Made by a program: the position numbers and the translations under genes. Source: Blautia parvula (GTDB lineage: Bacteria > Bacillota > Clostridia > Lachnospirales > Lachnospiraceae). From it: a stretch of DNA of 64,000 bases. The stretch's first letter is position 1. Each line of letters opens with the position of its first letter. Location of the stretch: NCBI RefSeq assembly GCF_020215665.1, contig NZ_CP084061.1, positions 4,741,001-4,805,000 of the forward strand, in the 5' to 3' direction. The notes beneath the pieces were generated by a model that was given only the letters and a program-made list of their open reading frames with translations, did not search any database and had not been told where the DNA came from. Positions 53,468-60,719 of the stretch are shown here, piece by piece.

Positions 53468-53504
53468 ATGGCTTATTTTAAACTGCACAATTGGAAGTAT
53501 ATGG

Positions 53505-53533
53505 TTGCGTTAACCTGGGAAAGAGCTTATAAT
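53505..53533 (+). promoter_or_regulatory. Promoter of the rhomboid gene
   Basis: TTGCGT (53505-53510) and TATAAT (53528-53533), 17 bp apart, in the 160-bp gap after the tad operon. Confidence 0.6.
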
Positions 53534-53627
53534 GAAGCTATGTCCTGCAGGCAGGGAGTGATGAGTGGTTTGTGGTTATCGCAGGGCTGAGAACTATATC
53601 AGATAAGAAGAAAAAGGCAGGTAGTGC

Positions 53628-54278
53628 ATGGTGGATTACAGTTACTGGAACCAGAGGCCGGAATCCGATTTCAGACGGTTTTTACGGATGCGGAAGAGTG
53701 TTTTGATGAACACGATCATGATAGCGGTCAATGTTCTGGTGTTTCTGTTGACTGAAATAACAGGGTCATCACTGGACAGCAGGCATCTTATAAACTGGGG
53801 AGCTGCGTATACACCCTTCATAGAACAAGGGCATGAATATTATCGGCTTTTCACCTGTATGTTTCTTCATTTCGGACTGGCTCATCTGGGGAATAATATG
53901 TTGGTGCTTGCATTTCTCGGTGACAGCCTGGAAAGGGAAGTTGGCAGAATACGCTATCTTCTTATTTATCTGATTGGCGGAATCGGTGCCAGCTATATTT
54001 CTTATTACGCAGAGATAAGAGGAGGGGAGGCGGTAGTCTCCGCAGGTGCTTCCGGAGCGGTGTTTGCCGTGATTGGAGCACTGATTTATGTGGTGATGAG
54101 AAATAGAGGAAGACTGGGGAACTTTACAACAAGGCAGTTGGTATTCCTGGCTGCGCTTACACTTTATCACGGATTTACAAGTGCAGGAGTAGATAATGCA
54201 GCTCACTTTGGCGGGCTTTTATGTGGATTTGCTCTTGGGATCATTCTTTATCACGGAAAGAAAAGGCTGCCTTCATAG
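53628..54278 (+). CDS. Rhomboid-family intramembrane serine protease
   Basis: The 216-aa protein has six membrane segments. The catalytic dyad is present: Ser142 in GASGAVF and His193 in NAAHFGG. The conserved HFGLAHLGNNM (about 81-91), with its HxxxHxxxN-like loop, is also present. Rhomboids cut membrane proteins within or near the bilayer. Bacterial substrates are mostly unknown; here the nearby membrane-anchored pilus proteins are possible but unproven targets. ATG 53628 follows AGGCAGGT. Confidence 0.95.
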   Translation: MVDYSYWNQRPESDFRRFLRMRKSVLMNTIMIAVNVLVFLLTEITGSSLDSRHLINWGAAYTPFIEQGHEYYRLFTCMFLHFGLAHLGNNMLVLAFLGDSLEREVGRIRYLLIYLIGGIGASYISYYAEIRGGEAVVSAGASGAVFAVIGALIYVVMRNRGRLGNFTTRQLVFLAALTLYHGFTSAGVDNAAHFGGLLCGFALGIILYHGKKRLPS

Positions 54279-54297
54279 TGAAAGGCAGCACATTTTT
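54266..54297 (+). terminator. Terminator overlapping the rhomboid stop codon
   Basis: GCTGCCTT (54266-54273) pairs with AAGGCAGC (54282-54289), followed by ACATTTTTG. The left arm lies in the final codons of the rhomboid gene. Confidence 0.75.
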
Positions 54298-54303
54298 GTG
54301 TGA

Positions 54304-55029
54304 TTAGCTGATGGGTAGAACTACTTTGAATGTGGTACCTTCACCGGATTTTGATTTGAAGGAAATAGTGCCTTTGTGAGCGCTGACGATGCGCCTGCAG
54401 ATAGGCAGACCGAGACCGGTACCTTCCTGTTTATGCGTGATAAACGGCTCAAACAGGTCGTCCTGATATTCAGAAGGAATACCGTTACCGGTATCCGATA
54501 CCGTGAAGATGATGGATTCGCCGTCTGACTGTATGGCGCAGTAAATATGTCCTTCTGTTTCAATCGCGTCTGACGCGTTTCTTATCAGGTTGAGAAAAAG
54601 TTGACGAAGTTTAATACCGTCAGCTTTTATAACGGGTATTGGAGATAGTTTCTGCAAATCTATAGTGATATGCCGTTCATTCAAAGCCGGGGTCACAGAT
54701 TCAATTACTTCGCAGAATGTATTATATATGTTGGAATTCTGCAGATTCAGTTTTTCAGAGTTATTGAAGGCGGATAATTCATTGAGAAGTGATTTTAGAA
54801 AATCCATATTCTCCATGATTTTTTGCCAGTAGTTATCCTGTATAAGTTCAGGATGCCGTCCTTCCAGTAGCTGCATAAAGCTGTTAATCAAAGTGACAGG
54901 ATTTCTTATTTCATGAGAAACCTGGGAAAGCATAAACTGATGCTTCATTTTTAATTGCTGATAAAGCATCTTATAATCAGCAGTTTCGGGCATCCTGGTG
55001 CTCTGGTCAGTGCCGGATTGTATCGTCAT
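54304..55029 (-). CDS. Orphan soluble sensor histidine kinase
   Basis: The 241-aa protein is a compact histidine kinase without membrane segments or a sensor domain. HisKA: the phospho-acceptor His39 in SQVSHEIRNPVTLINSF. HATPase: NLIRNASDAI (N box), VSDTGNGIP (G1), TGLGLPICRRI (G2) and SGEGTTF. The first 30 residues are a short linker. It resembles the kinase core of sporulation-type kinases (KinB/KinE) that feed Spo0F, but no receiver or sensor gene is nearby. ATG 55029 follows GGGGGGAC. Confidence 0.9.
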   Translation of the reverse strand: MTIQSGTDQSTRMPETADYKMLYQQLKMKHQFMLSQVSHEIRNPVTLINSFMQLLEGRHPELIQDNYWQKIMENMDFLKSLLNELSAFNNSEKLNLQNSNIYNTFCEVIESVTPALNERHITIDLQKLSPIPVIKADGIKLRQLFLNLIRNASDAIETEGHIYCAIQSDGESIIFTVSDTGNGIPSEYQDDLFEPFITHKQEGTGLGLPICRRIVSAHKGTISFKSKSGEGTTFKVVLPIS

Positions 55030-55062
55030 TAGGTGTCCCCCCTGTTCTTTCTTTACGTTGAT

Positions 55063-55091
55063 AGTGTAGCACTGTTACTGCCAAATATCAA
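55063..55091 (-). promoter_or_regulatory. Promoter of the orphan histidine kinase
   Basis: Minus-strand TTGATA (plus positions 55086-55091) and TACACT (55063-55068) are 17 bp apart, 34 bp before the ATG. Confidence 0.55.
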
Positions 55092-55189
55092 ATAATTTCA
55101 TAACCTAAAAAGCGCCAAAAAACGACAAACTAATGACAGAATGCCGTCGAAATGAGCCGGCAAAAGCAGCACAGAAAGGAGAAATAAAT

Positions 55190-55597
55190 ATGTCGGATTG
55201 TATTTTTTGTAAGATTGCAAACGGCGAGATTCCGTCTGCAACGCTCTATGAGGATGAGGACTTCCGGGTCATACTGGATCTGGGACCAGCAAACAAAGGA
55301 CATGCTTTAGTTCTGCCGAAACAGCACTATGCCAATCTCTATGAAATTCCGGATGAACTGGCAGGTAAAGCGATGGTGCTTGCAAAGAAAATAATCACCA
55401 GAATGAGGGATGTTCTCGGCTGCGATGGTTACAATGTTGTGCAGAACAACGGGGAAGCAGCGGGCCAGACTGTTTTCCATTTCCATATCCATCTGATTCC
55501 GCGCAGCGTTGGGGACAATGCTGGGATTACATGGACGCCGGGCGAATTAACAGAGGAGGATAAGCAGGAAATCCTTGAGAAGTTTTCAATGGATTAG
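55190..55597 (+). CDS. HIT-family nucleotide-binding hydrolase
   Basis: The 135-aa protein has the histidine triad HFHIH at residues 97-101 (family HxHxH, nucleophile His99) and the CxxC of the zinc site at the N-terminus (CIFCKI). Such proteins hydrolyse nucleoside phosphoramidates or dinucleotides. ATG 55190 (MSDCIFC) follows AAAGGAGAAATA; upstream in-frame starts are less likely. It precedes a sigma factor by 20 bp and may be in one unit with it. Confidence 0.94.
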   Translation: MSDCIFCKIANGEIPSATLYEDEDFRVILDLGPANKGHALVLPKQHYANLYEIPDELAGKAMVLAKKIITRMRDVLGCDGYNVVQNNGEAAGQTVFHFHIHLIPRSVGDNAGITWTPGELTEEDKQEILEKFSMD

Positions 55598-55617
55598 ACT
55601 TCAGGAAAAGGGTTGAG

Positions 55618-55667
55618 ATGACAGAAGAAAATTTCGTGAAATCTTTCGTCAATATTATCGTTTAGTT
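55618..55667 (+). other. Out-of-frame start of the sigma factor with a -1 slippery heptamer
   Basis: An ATG at 55618 with AAAAGGG upstream begins MTEENF and then meets TAG at 55663. The heptamer A-AAT-TTC (55629-55635) has the form X XXY YYZ of -1 frameshift sites. A -1 shift there gives MTEENFREIFRQYYRLV, which runs into the downstream sigma factor frame at ATG 55668 and matches the usual ECF N-terminus. Alternatives: a one-base deletion in the T run, or re-initiation at ATG 55668, 3 nt after the TAG. Confidence 0.7.
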
Positions 55668-56174
55668 ATGAAAGCGGCATACTGCGTTTTATTTGATGCA
55701 GACCTTTCACAGGATATCTGCCAGGAAACATTTCTAAAGTTTCTGGAAAAGGTGGACACTGTGGATAAAACACGTTATGCGGAGTGGCTTACAGTCTGTG
55801 CAAGAAGAAAGGCAATTGACTTTTGCAAGAAAGCCTATCAGGTACATGAAGTAGTTACGGCTGACCGTGCCGAAAAAGAAGATACGGATAAAATGGCACA
55901 AAGGAGTGACAGCGGAGGAAAGCGCACCGGATTTTATAATGATGATATGGCGCAGATGATGGTGCACAAAGAATTTACCGGTACGATTCTGAATTCTTTA
56001 AAAGCAAAGAATACGGACTGGTATGAGATTATGGTAAGAACACATGTCATGGGAGAAAACGATGAAGAGATTGCCTGCGCTCTTGGTATCACCATAGGAA
56101 ATGTGCGTACCAAGAGACACAGGATGATGGAATGGCTGAAGCAGAGATTTCAGTCAGAATATGAATCACTATGA
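55668..56174 (+). CDS. ECF-like RNA polymerase sigma factor (5' end in another frame)
   Basis: The 168-aa frame starting at 55668 has region 2 (SQDICQETFLKFLEKVDTVDKTRYAEWLTVCARRKAIDFCKK) and region 4 (TDWYEIMVRTHVMGENDEEIACALGITIGNVRTKRHRMMEWLKQRF). Both are typical of extracytoplasmic function sigma factors. It lacks the first about 17 residues of region 2.1, which are encoded by the preceding out-of-frame stretch (55618-55667). With a -1 shift the product would be 185 aa, the normal ECF size. It ends 1 bp from the murG stop on the other strand. The DUF4367 membrane protein beyond murG could be its anti-sigma partner (inference). Confidence 0.85.
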   Translation: MKAAYCVLFDADLSQDICQETFLKFLEKVDTVDKTRYAEWLTVCARRKAIDFCKKAYQVHEVVTADRAEKEDTDKMAQRSDSGGKRTGFYNDDMAQMMVHKEFTGTILNSLKAKNTDWYEIMVRTHVMGENDEEIACALGITIGNVRTKRHRMMEWLKQRFQSEYESL

Positions 56175-56175
56175 T

Positions 56176-57243
56176 TTATTTGTTCACGGCCTGTTCAAAA
56201 AGCCGGACGATTTCTTCAATAGAATCTGTCAGCTTGCTTTTTGACATGGCATCCGCATAAGAGGCGCGGTTTTTATAGAGGGAGTGAATGGTCTCAAGGA
56301 GTTTTTCATTTGTGATCTCTTCCTCTTCCAGAACTACACTGTAGCCCATACGTTCAAAAGAACGGGCATTCAGTATCTGGTCACCGCGGCTTGCACGGGC
56401 AGAGAGCGGAATCAGGAGATTGGGCTTTTTCAATGCACTCAGTTCACAGATGGCATTGGCGCCGGCTCTTGAAATGACAACATCCGCAAGGGCAAACAGA
56501 TCGGCAAGCTCCTTTTTGATATATTCATACTGTACATAGCCTTTTGTGTTTTTTAATGATTCGTCCAGTTTTCCTTTGCCGCACAGATGGATCACCTGGA
56601 AAGTTTTAAGCAGTTCAGGAAGGACTGCACGGACGGCATCATTAACGGCTGCAGCGCCAAGACTTCCTCCAATGATCATAATAACCGGTTTGTCTTTTGT
56701 AAAACCGGTAAATTCCAGAGCCCTTTCGGGGCTTCCTTCCAGCAGTTCCTGCCGTATAGGAGTTCCGGTCAGCACAGCCTTGTCGGCTGGCAGTTCAGAC
56801 ACGGTCTCAGGAAAGTTGCAGCACACTTTTGTGGCAAAAGGAATGGATATTTTATTAGCCAGACCGGGTGTCATGTCAGATTCGTGGATAAAAGTGGGAA
56901 TTTTCCTCCTGCTCGCCGCGATCACCACAGGCACGGTAACAAAACCGCCTTTGGAAAAGACAACATCGGGTTTTAACTGCTTCATAAGTTTTTTAGCTTC
57001 CGCAAAGCCTTTCATAACTTTGAATGGGTCAGTAAAGTTTTTGACATCAAAATAGCGTCTTAATTTACCGGATGCAATCCCATAGTAAGGGATGCCCATT
57101 TCTTCTATCAGTTTTTTTTCGATTCCTTCATAGGAACCGATGTAAGAAATGGTATAACCAAGTTCCTTTAGGCGGGGAATCATTGCAATATTGGGGGTAA
57201 CGTGTCCGGCAGTACCGCCGCCGGTAAGTACGATATGTTTCAT
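56176..57243 (-). CDS. murG: UDP-N-acetylglucosamine--N-acetylmuramyl-(pentapeptide) pyrophosphoryl-undecaprenol GlcNAc transferase
   Basis: MurG adds GlcNAc to lipid I to make lipid II on the inner face of the membrane during peptidoglycan synthesis. The 355-aa GT-B enzyme has the N-terminal G loop [10 protein letters not shown], the second G loop [11 protein letters not shown], and the C-terminal donor-site segment [28 protein letters not shown] 57243 ([10 protein letters not shown]) follows AGGAGGACACC and is preferred over an in-frame start upstream. Unlike in many bacteria it is outside the main division cell-wall cluster and interrupts a sigma factor/DUF4367 pair. Confidence 0.96.
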   Translation of the reverse strand: MKHIVLTGGGTAGHVTPNIAMIPRLKELGYTISYIGSYEGIEKKLIEEMGIPYYGIASGKLRRYFDVKNFTDPFKVMKGFAEAKKLMKQLKPDVVFSKGGFVTVPVVIAASRRKIPTFIHESDMTPGLANKISIPFATKVCCNFPETVSELPADKAVLTGTPIRQELLEGSPERALEFTGFTKDKPVIMIIGGSLGAAAVNDAVRAVLPELLKTFQVIHLCGKGKLDESLKNTKGYVQYEYIKKELADLFALADVVISRAGANAICELSALKKPNLLIPLSARASRGDQILNARSFERMGYSVVLEEEEITNEKLLETIHSLYKNRASYADAMSKSKLTDSIEEIVRLFEQAVNK

Positions 57244-57340
57244 GGTGTCCTCCTGCTCATTCAAAATAATAGTTAAAAACAAATACTATAAGATAATATG
57301 ATACACTTGTCAGGAAAAGTCAAGGAAAGATAGGAGTTTC

Positions 57341-58300
57341 ATGAGTAAATTGGACGAAAAGCAAATTGAAAAAACACATAAGTCTGCGGCAGGCCAGGAA
57401 GACAAAGCGTTTGAGGAATGGGTCAGCCAAAGAGTCCTTGATGAAACCGCAGAGATGATAAACGGGTTAGAAAACGACCCGGACTTAGATGATTTTGAGC
57501 CCTCCGAGGAACTGTTCCAAAAGATAGTCGGAATAGCAAAGGAAAGGGGCCTCCTGGCCGAAGATGATGAGACAACTGAAGACGAGGCAGATGAGATTGT
57601 TGAGAAAATAGAACTTTCAGATGATGTAAAAGAAAAGGTACCTGTAGAAACCATTCCAGCTAAAGATGAAATCCATAATAACGAAAATGGAAAAGTGGTT
57701 GGGTTCACTCACCGCAAGCATATGGCAGTAAAATGGGTTGCTATGTTAGCTGTAACGCTGTTGGGAGTATTTGGGGTGTCTATGAGTAGCCAAGCAAATA
57801 GAACTTTTGTAATGCAAAAGGTAGATGAGATACTTGATAATGGTAAAAATACGGTAGTCAATAATTCGGGAAAAACGATTCAGGATGATAACAAAGATGA
57901 GGAAGTGGATAGAAAAGAAATAGAAGAAAAGTTTGAAGTTCAATTACCTTCATTTTTTTATATTCCTGATGATATGGGATATATTGATTATAGTATTGAC
58001 GAAAAGGCGCAAATTGCATATTTAAGATATTCATACAAAAAAGATATTGTATGTCTTATGATAATGGCAAATTATAAAGATGCAGTTGGGATATCTAAAA
58101 ATGATCAAGGGGAAAAAATAGAGAACGTTGAGAGTGATTTATCCCCCATTTCCGTAGAGCTTTGGAAGATTGAAGAGGAAGGCGATGAAAAGCCTACATA
58201 CGTAGCTCAATGGGAAGACCAAAATGCATTATTTGAATTTGTTGGAAAATTTGAGGAAAGAGATATAAAGGATATCATAAAAAATATAGCAAGTGAATAA
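57341..58300 (+). CDS. DUF4367-type membrane protein, probable anti-sigma factor
   Basis: The 319-aa protein has an acidic cytoplasmic N-terminal half (1-125: FEEWVSQRVLDETAEMINGLENDPDLDDFEPSEELFQKIV), one membrane segment (about 129-148), and an extracellular C-terminal half. The end is a DUF4367-like domain: LPSFFYIPDDMGYIDYSIDEKAQIAYLRYSYKKDI, then ending VAQWEDQNALFEFVGKFEERDIKDIIKNIA. Such proteins often hold an ECF sigma factor at the membrane. The part after about 57680 is markedly AT-rich compared with the first half. ATG 57341 follows TAGGAG. Confidence 0.82.
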   Translation: MSKLDEKQIEKTHKSAAGQEDKAFEEWVSQRVLDETAEMINGLENDPDLDDFEPSEELFQKIVGIAKERGLLAEDDETTEDEADEIVEKIELSDDVKEKVPVETIPAKDEIHNNENGKVVGFTHRKHMAVKWVAMLAVTLLGVFGVSMSSQANRTFVMQKVDEILDNGKNTVVNNSGKTIQDDNKDEEVDRKEIEEKFEVQLPSFFYIPDDMGYIDYSIDEKAQIAYLRYSYKKDIVCLMIMANYKDAVGISKNDQGEKIENVESDLSPISVELWKIEEEGDEKPTYVAQWEDQNALFEFVGKFEERDIKDIIKNIASE

Positions 58301-58310
58301 GGAGAGAATT

Positions 58311-58799
58311 ATGAAAAAAGTATTGAAATTTGTTAATGTAATTGTATTGTGTTTTAGTTTTTTATGCCTAAATATTGTTGATGTTTATGCAGATGGATTA
58401 GATGATTTAGGTAAAGTCGTTGATGGCTCTAAACTAATAGATGAACAATATTCTGAGAGTATTGCCCAATCTTTGATAAGAGGGAATATTTTGAATCAGG
58501 GTACAACAAGAATTACAAATAACGGTGATGGAACGGCTAATATATATGGAGCCGTTTTAGGAAGTGTCACATGTGATAAACTTACATTAAAATTAACAAT
58601 CCAGCAGTATAGAAATGGGTCATGGTATAATTATGGAACATATAGTGATGTTGCTTATAATACATCTACATTTTCAAGGAGCTGGGATGTAAGTGTATCA
58701 GGTGGCTATTACTATCGAGTAAAAGCAGCTTGTGTTGCCCAAAAAGGCAGTACGACAGAGAGTCAATTACCTATCACTGATGGCCTTTGGATAGGATAA
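58311..58799 (+). CDS. Small secreted protein (DUF6147-like)
   Basis: The 162-aa protein has a signal peptide (MKKVLKFVNVIVLCFSFLCLNIVDVYADG, cut near Ala31). The mature part reads SESIAQSLIRGNILNQGTTRITNNGDGTANIYGAVLGSVTCDKL and SWYNYGTYSDVAYN, ending GGYYYRVKAACVAQ. It resembles the DUF6147 group of small clostridial secreted proteins of unknown role. The start at 58311 has AAGGAGAGAATT. It is 10 bp after the DUF4367 gene and equally AT-rich, so the two were likely acquired together. Confidence 0.78.
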   Translation: MKKVLKFVNVIVLCFSFLCLNIVDVYADGLDDLGKVVDGSKLIDEQYSESIAQSLIRGNILNQGTTRITNNGDGTANIYGAVLGSVTCDKLTLKLTIQQYRNGSWYNYGTYSDVAYNTSTFSRSWDVSVSGGYYYRVKAACVAQKGSTTESQLPITDGLWIG

Positions 58800-58917
58800 T
58801 AATTAATCACTACAATCAAAAATAATAAAATAATCTGAAAAGTTCTATTAAACTCCCCCCCTTTACGGTATAATGAAAGTAACCATACTTTTATATAACC
58901 GCAAAGGGGGTTCTTTT

Positions 58918-60525
58918 ATGAAACTGACTTTTATAGGTGCGACTCATGAGGTTACGGGAAGTTGTTATTTCCTGGAGGCGGCGGGGAAGAAGTTTTTGGT
59001 GGACTGTGGAATGGAGCAGGGGCCGGATCAGTATGAAAACCAGGAGATTCCGGTGGCATTGTCCGAGGTGGATTTTGCACTGCTGACCCATGCCCACATT
59101 GACCATTCCGGCAATTTCCCGCTGGCTTATGCAAAAGGATTCCGGGGACCTATTTATGCGACAAATGCTACCTGCGACTTGTGTGACATCATGCTTCGTG
59201 ACAGTGCGCATATTCAGATGTTCGAGGCTGAGTGGCGTAACCGCAAGGGACAGAGAAACGGACAGCCTGATTTTGTACCGGCGTATACCATGGAGGATGC
59301 TCTGAATGTGATCAAACAGTTTGTGGGGTGTGAATACAGCAGAAAAATCCAGATTGCAGACGGTATACAGGTAAGATTTGTGGATGCCGGGCATCTTCTG
59401 GGGTCCTCAAGTATTGAGATTTGGATAACAGAGGAGGGCGTGGAGAAGAAAATCGTGTTCTCCGGAGACATCGGCAACCTGGACCAGCCGCTTATAAAAG
59501 ATCCGGAATATCTGGACAGTGCGGATTACGTGGTCATGGAATCCACCTATGGGGACAGGAGTCACGGCGAACGGCCGGACTACGCCAGGGAATTGGTGAA
59601 AATTCTGAAAAGAACCTTTGACAAGAACGGAAACGTGGTGGTGCCTTCCTTTGCTGTGGGCAGAACTCAGGAGATGCTGTATTTCCTCAGACGAATCAAA
59701 GAGGAGAATATGCTTCCGGAATACCCGTATTTTGATGTCTATGTGGATAGCCCCCTGGCTGTCCAGGCTACCAATATTTTTAAGGAGCATTATACAGACT
59801 GCTACGACGAGGAGGCTATGGCGCTTATCGAGAAAGGTATCAACCCCATTGCATTTCCGGGGCTGAAACTCTCCATAACCAGTGACGAATCAAGAGCCAT
59901 CAATATGGATGACAGCCATAAGGTCATCCTGTCAGCCAGCGGCATGTGTGACGCGGGACGTATCAAGCATCATTTGAAACATAATCTCTGGAGGCGCGAA
60001 TCCACCATTGTATTTGTGGGATACCAGGCAGTCGGCACGCTGGGACGCGCGCTGCTGGAGGGGGCCACGGATGTGAGGCTGTTCGGTGAGGAAATCCATG
60101 TCTGTGCCGATATCGTGAAGCTTCCGGGAATCAGCGGCCATGCGGATGACGCGGGGCTGATGCGCTGGGCGTCCTCCTTCAAGGAGAAGCCAAAGCGTGT
60201 CTTCGTGACACACGGGGATGACCAGGTATGCGATCTGTTTGCGGAAAGACTGAAAAATGAGCTGGGATACGATGCCATGGCGCCCTTCAGCGGCACAGAA
60301 TTTGATATGCTGGCAAATGAGTTTGAGAAGGAAACGGTTGGAATTGTCATCAAACACGCGAAGGAGAAGGCAAAAGCCCGCAAGGCTTCCGGTGTTTATG
60401 CAAGACTTCTTGCAGCAGGACAGCGGTTAATGACGGTTATCCGTCATAATGAGGGCGGCGCAAATAAGGACCTGGCGAAGTTTGCAGATCAGATCAATTC
60501 CATGTGTGATAAGTGGGACCGCTGA
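58918..60525 (+). CDS. MBL-fold beta-CASP RNA-metabolising protein
   Basis: The 535-aa protein has the zinc-binding metallo-beta-lactamase motif HAHIDH (residues 58-63), with upstream GCGMEQG-type Asp30 and downstream DAGHLLGSS and VMESTYGDR. The beta-CASP insert follows (VVPSFAVGRTQEMLYFL, then ASGMCDAGRIKHHL, and the final GHAD). This resembles YSH1/CPSF-73-like proteins with exo- or endoribonuclease activity. ATG 58918 (MKLTFIG) follows AAAGGGGG; the earlier in-frame start lacks one. TATAAT at 58869-58874 is a -10 candidate without a clear -35. Confidence 0.92.
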   Translation: MKLTFIGATHEVTGSCYFLEAAGKKFLVDCGMEQGPDQYENQEIPVALSEVDFALLTHAHIDHSGNFPLAYAKGFRGPIYATNATCDLCDIMLRDSAHIQMFEAEWRNRKGQRNGQPDFVPAYTMEDALNVIKQFVGCEYSRKIQIADGIQVRFVDAGHLLGSSSIEIWITEEGVEKKIVFSGDIGNLDQPLIKDPEYLDSADYVVMESTYGDRSHGERPDYARELVKILKRTFDKNGNVVVPSFAVGRTQEMLYFLRRIKEENMLPEYPYFDVYVDSPLAVQATNIFKEHYTDCYDEEAMALIEKGINPIAFPGLKLSITSDESRAINMDDSHKVILSASGMCDAGRIKHHLKHNLWRRESTIVFVGYQAVGTLGRALLEGATDVRLFGEEIHVCADIVKLPGISGHADDAGLMRWASSFKEKPKRVFVTHGDDQVCDLFAERLKNELGYDAMAPFSGTEFDMLANEFEKETVGIVIKHAKEKAKARKASGVYARLLAAGQRLMTVIRHNEGGANKDLAKFADQINSMCDKWDR

Positions 60526-60543
60526 CTGCCGGGAAGCGGCGAT

Positions 60544-60696
60544 AAAACTATTGTAACTGTTCAGTACCCTCACAGTTACGAGCAAAAATCCATGCAGAAT
60601 CGCCTTCGGCGATGGGATTTTTGCCTGGCTGCTGAACGTGTTCTTACGGTCAGCGCGGTAAATGCGCAGACCTGCTGAATAGTTACAAACTATTTT
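60544..60696. repeat. 153-bp palindromic intergenic element
   Basis: The ends are inverted repeats: TTGTAACTGTTCAG (60551-60564) and CTGAATAGTTACAAA (60675-60689), extended by AAAA/TTTT. The interior holds further stems. CAAAAATCC pairs with GGATTTTTG, and ATCGCC-TTCG-GGCGAT forms a tight tetraloop hairpin near 60599-60615. There is no ORF. A shortened relative lies at 26680-26721. The form suggests a dispersed MITE/REP-like element common in this genome. Confidence 0.7.
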
Positions 60697-60719
60697 ACAA
60701 AAAGAATGGGGGATTTAAA

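Noticed and set aside
55100-55130. Spo0A box upstream of the orphan kinase
   Set aside because: The sequence TTTGTCGTT on the minus strand matches only part of the consensus and is not repeated.
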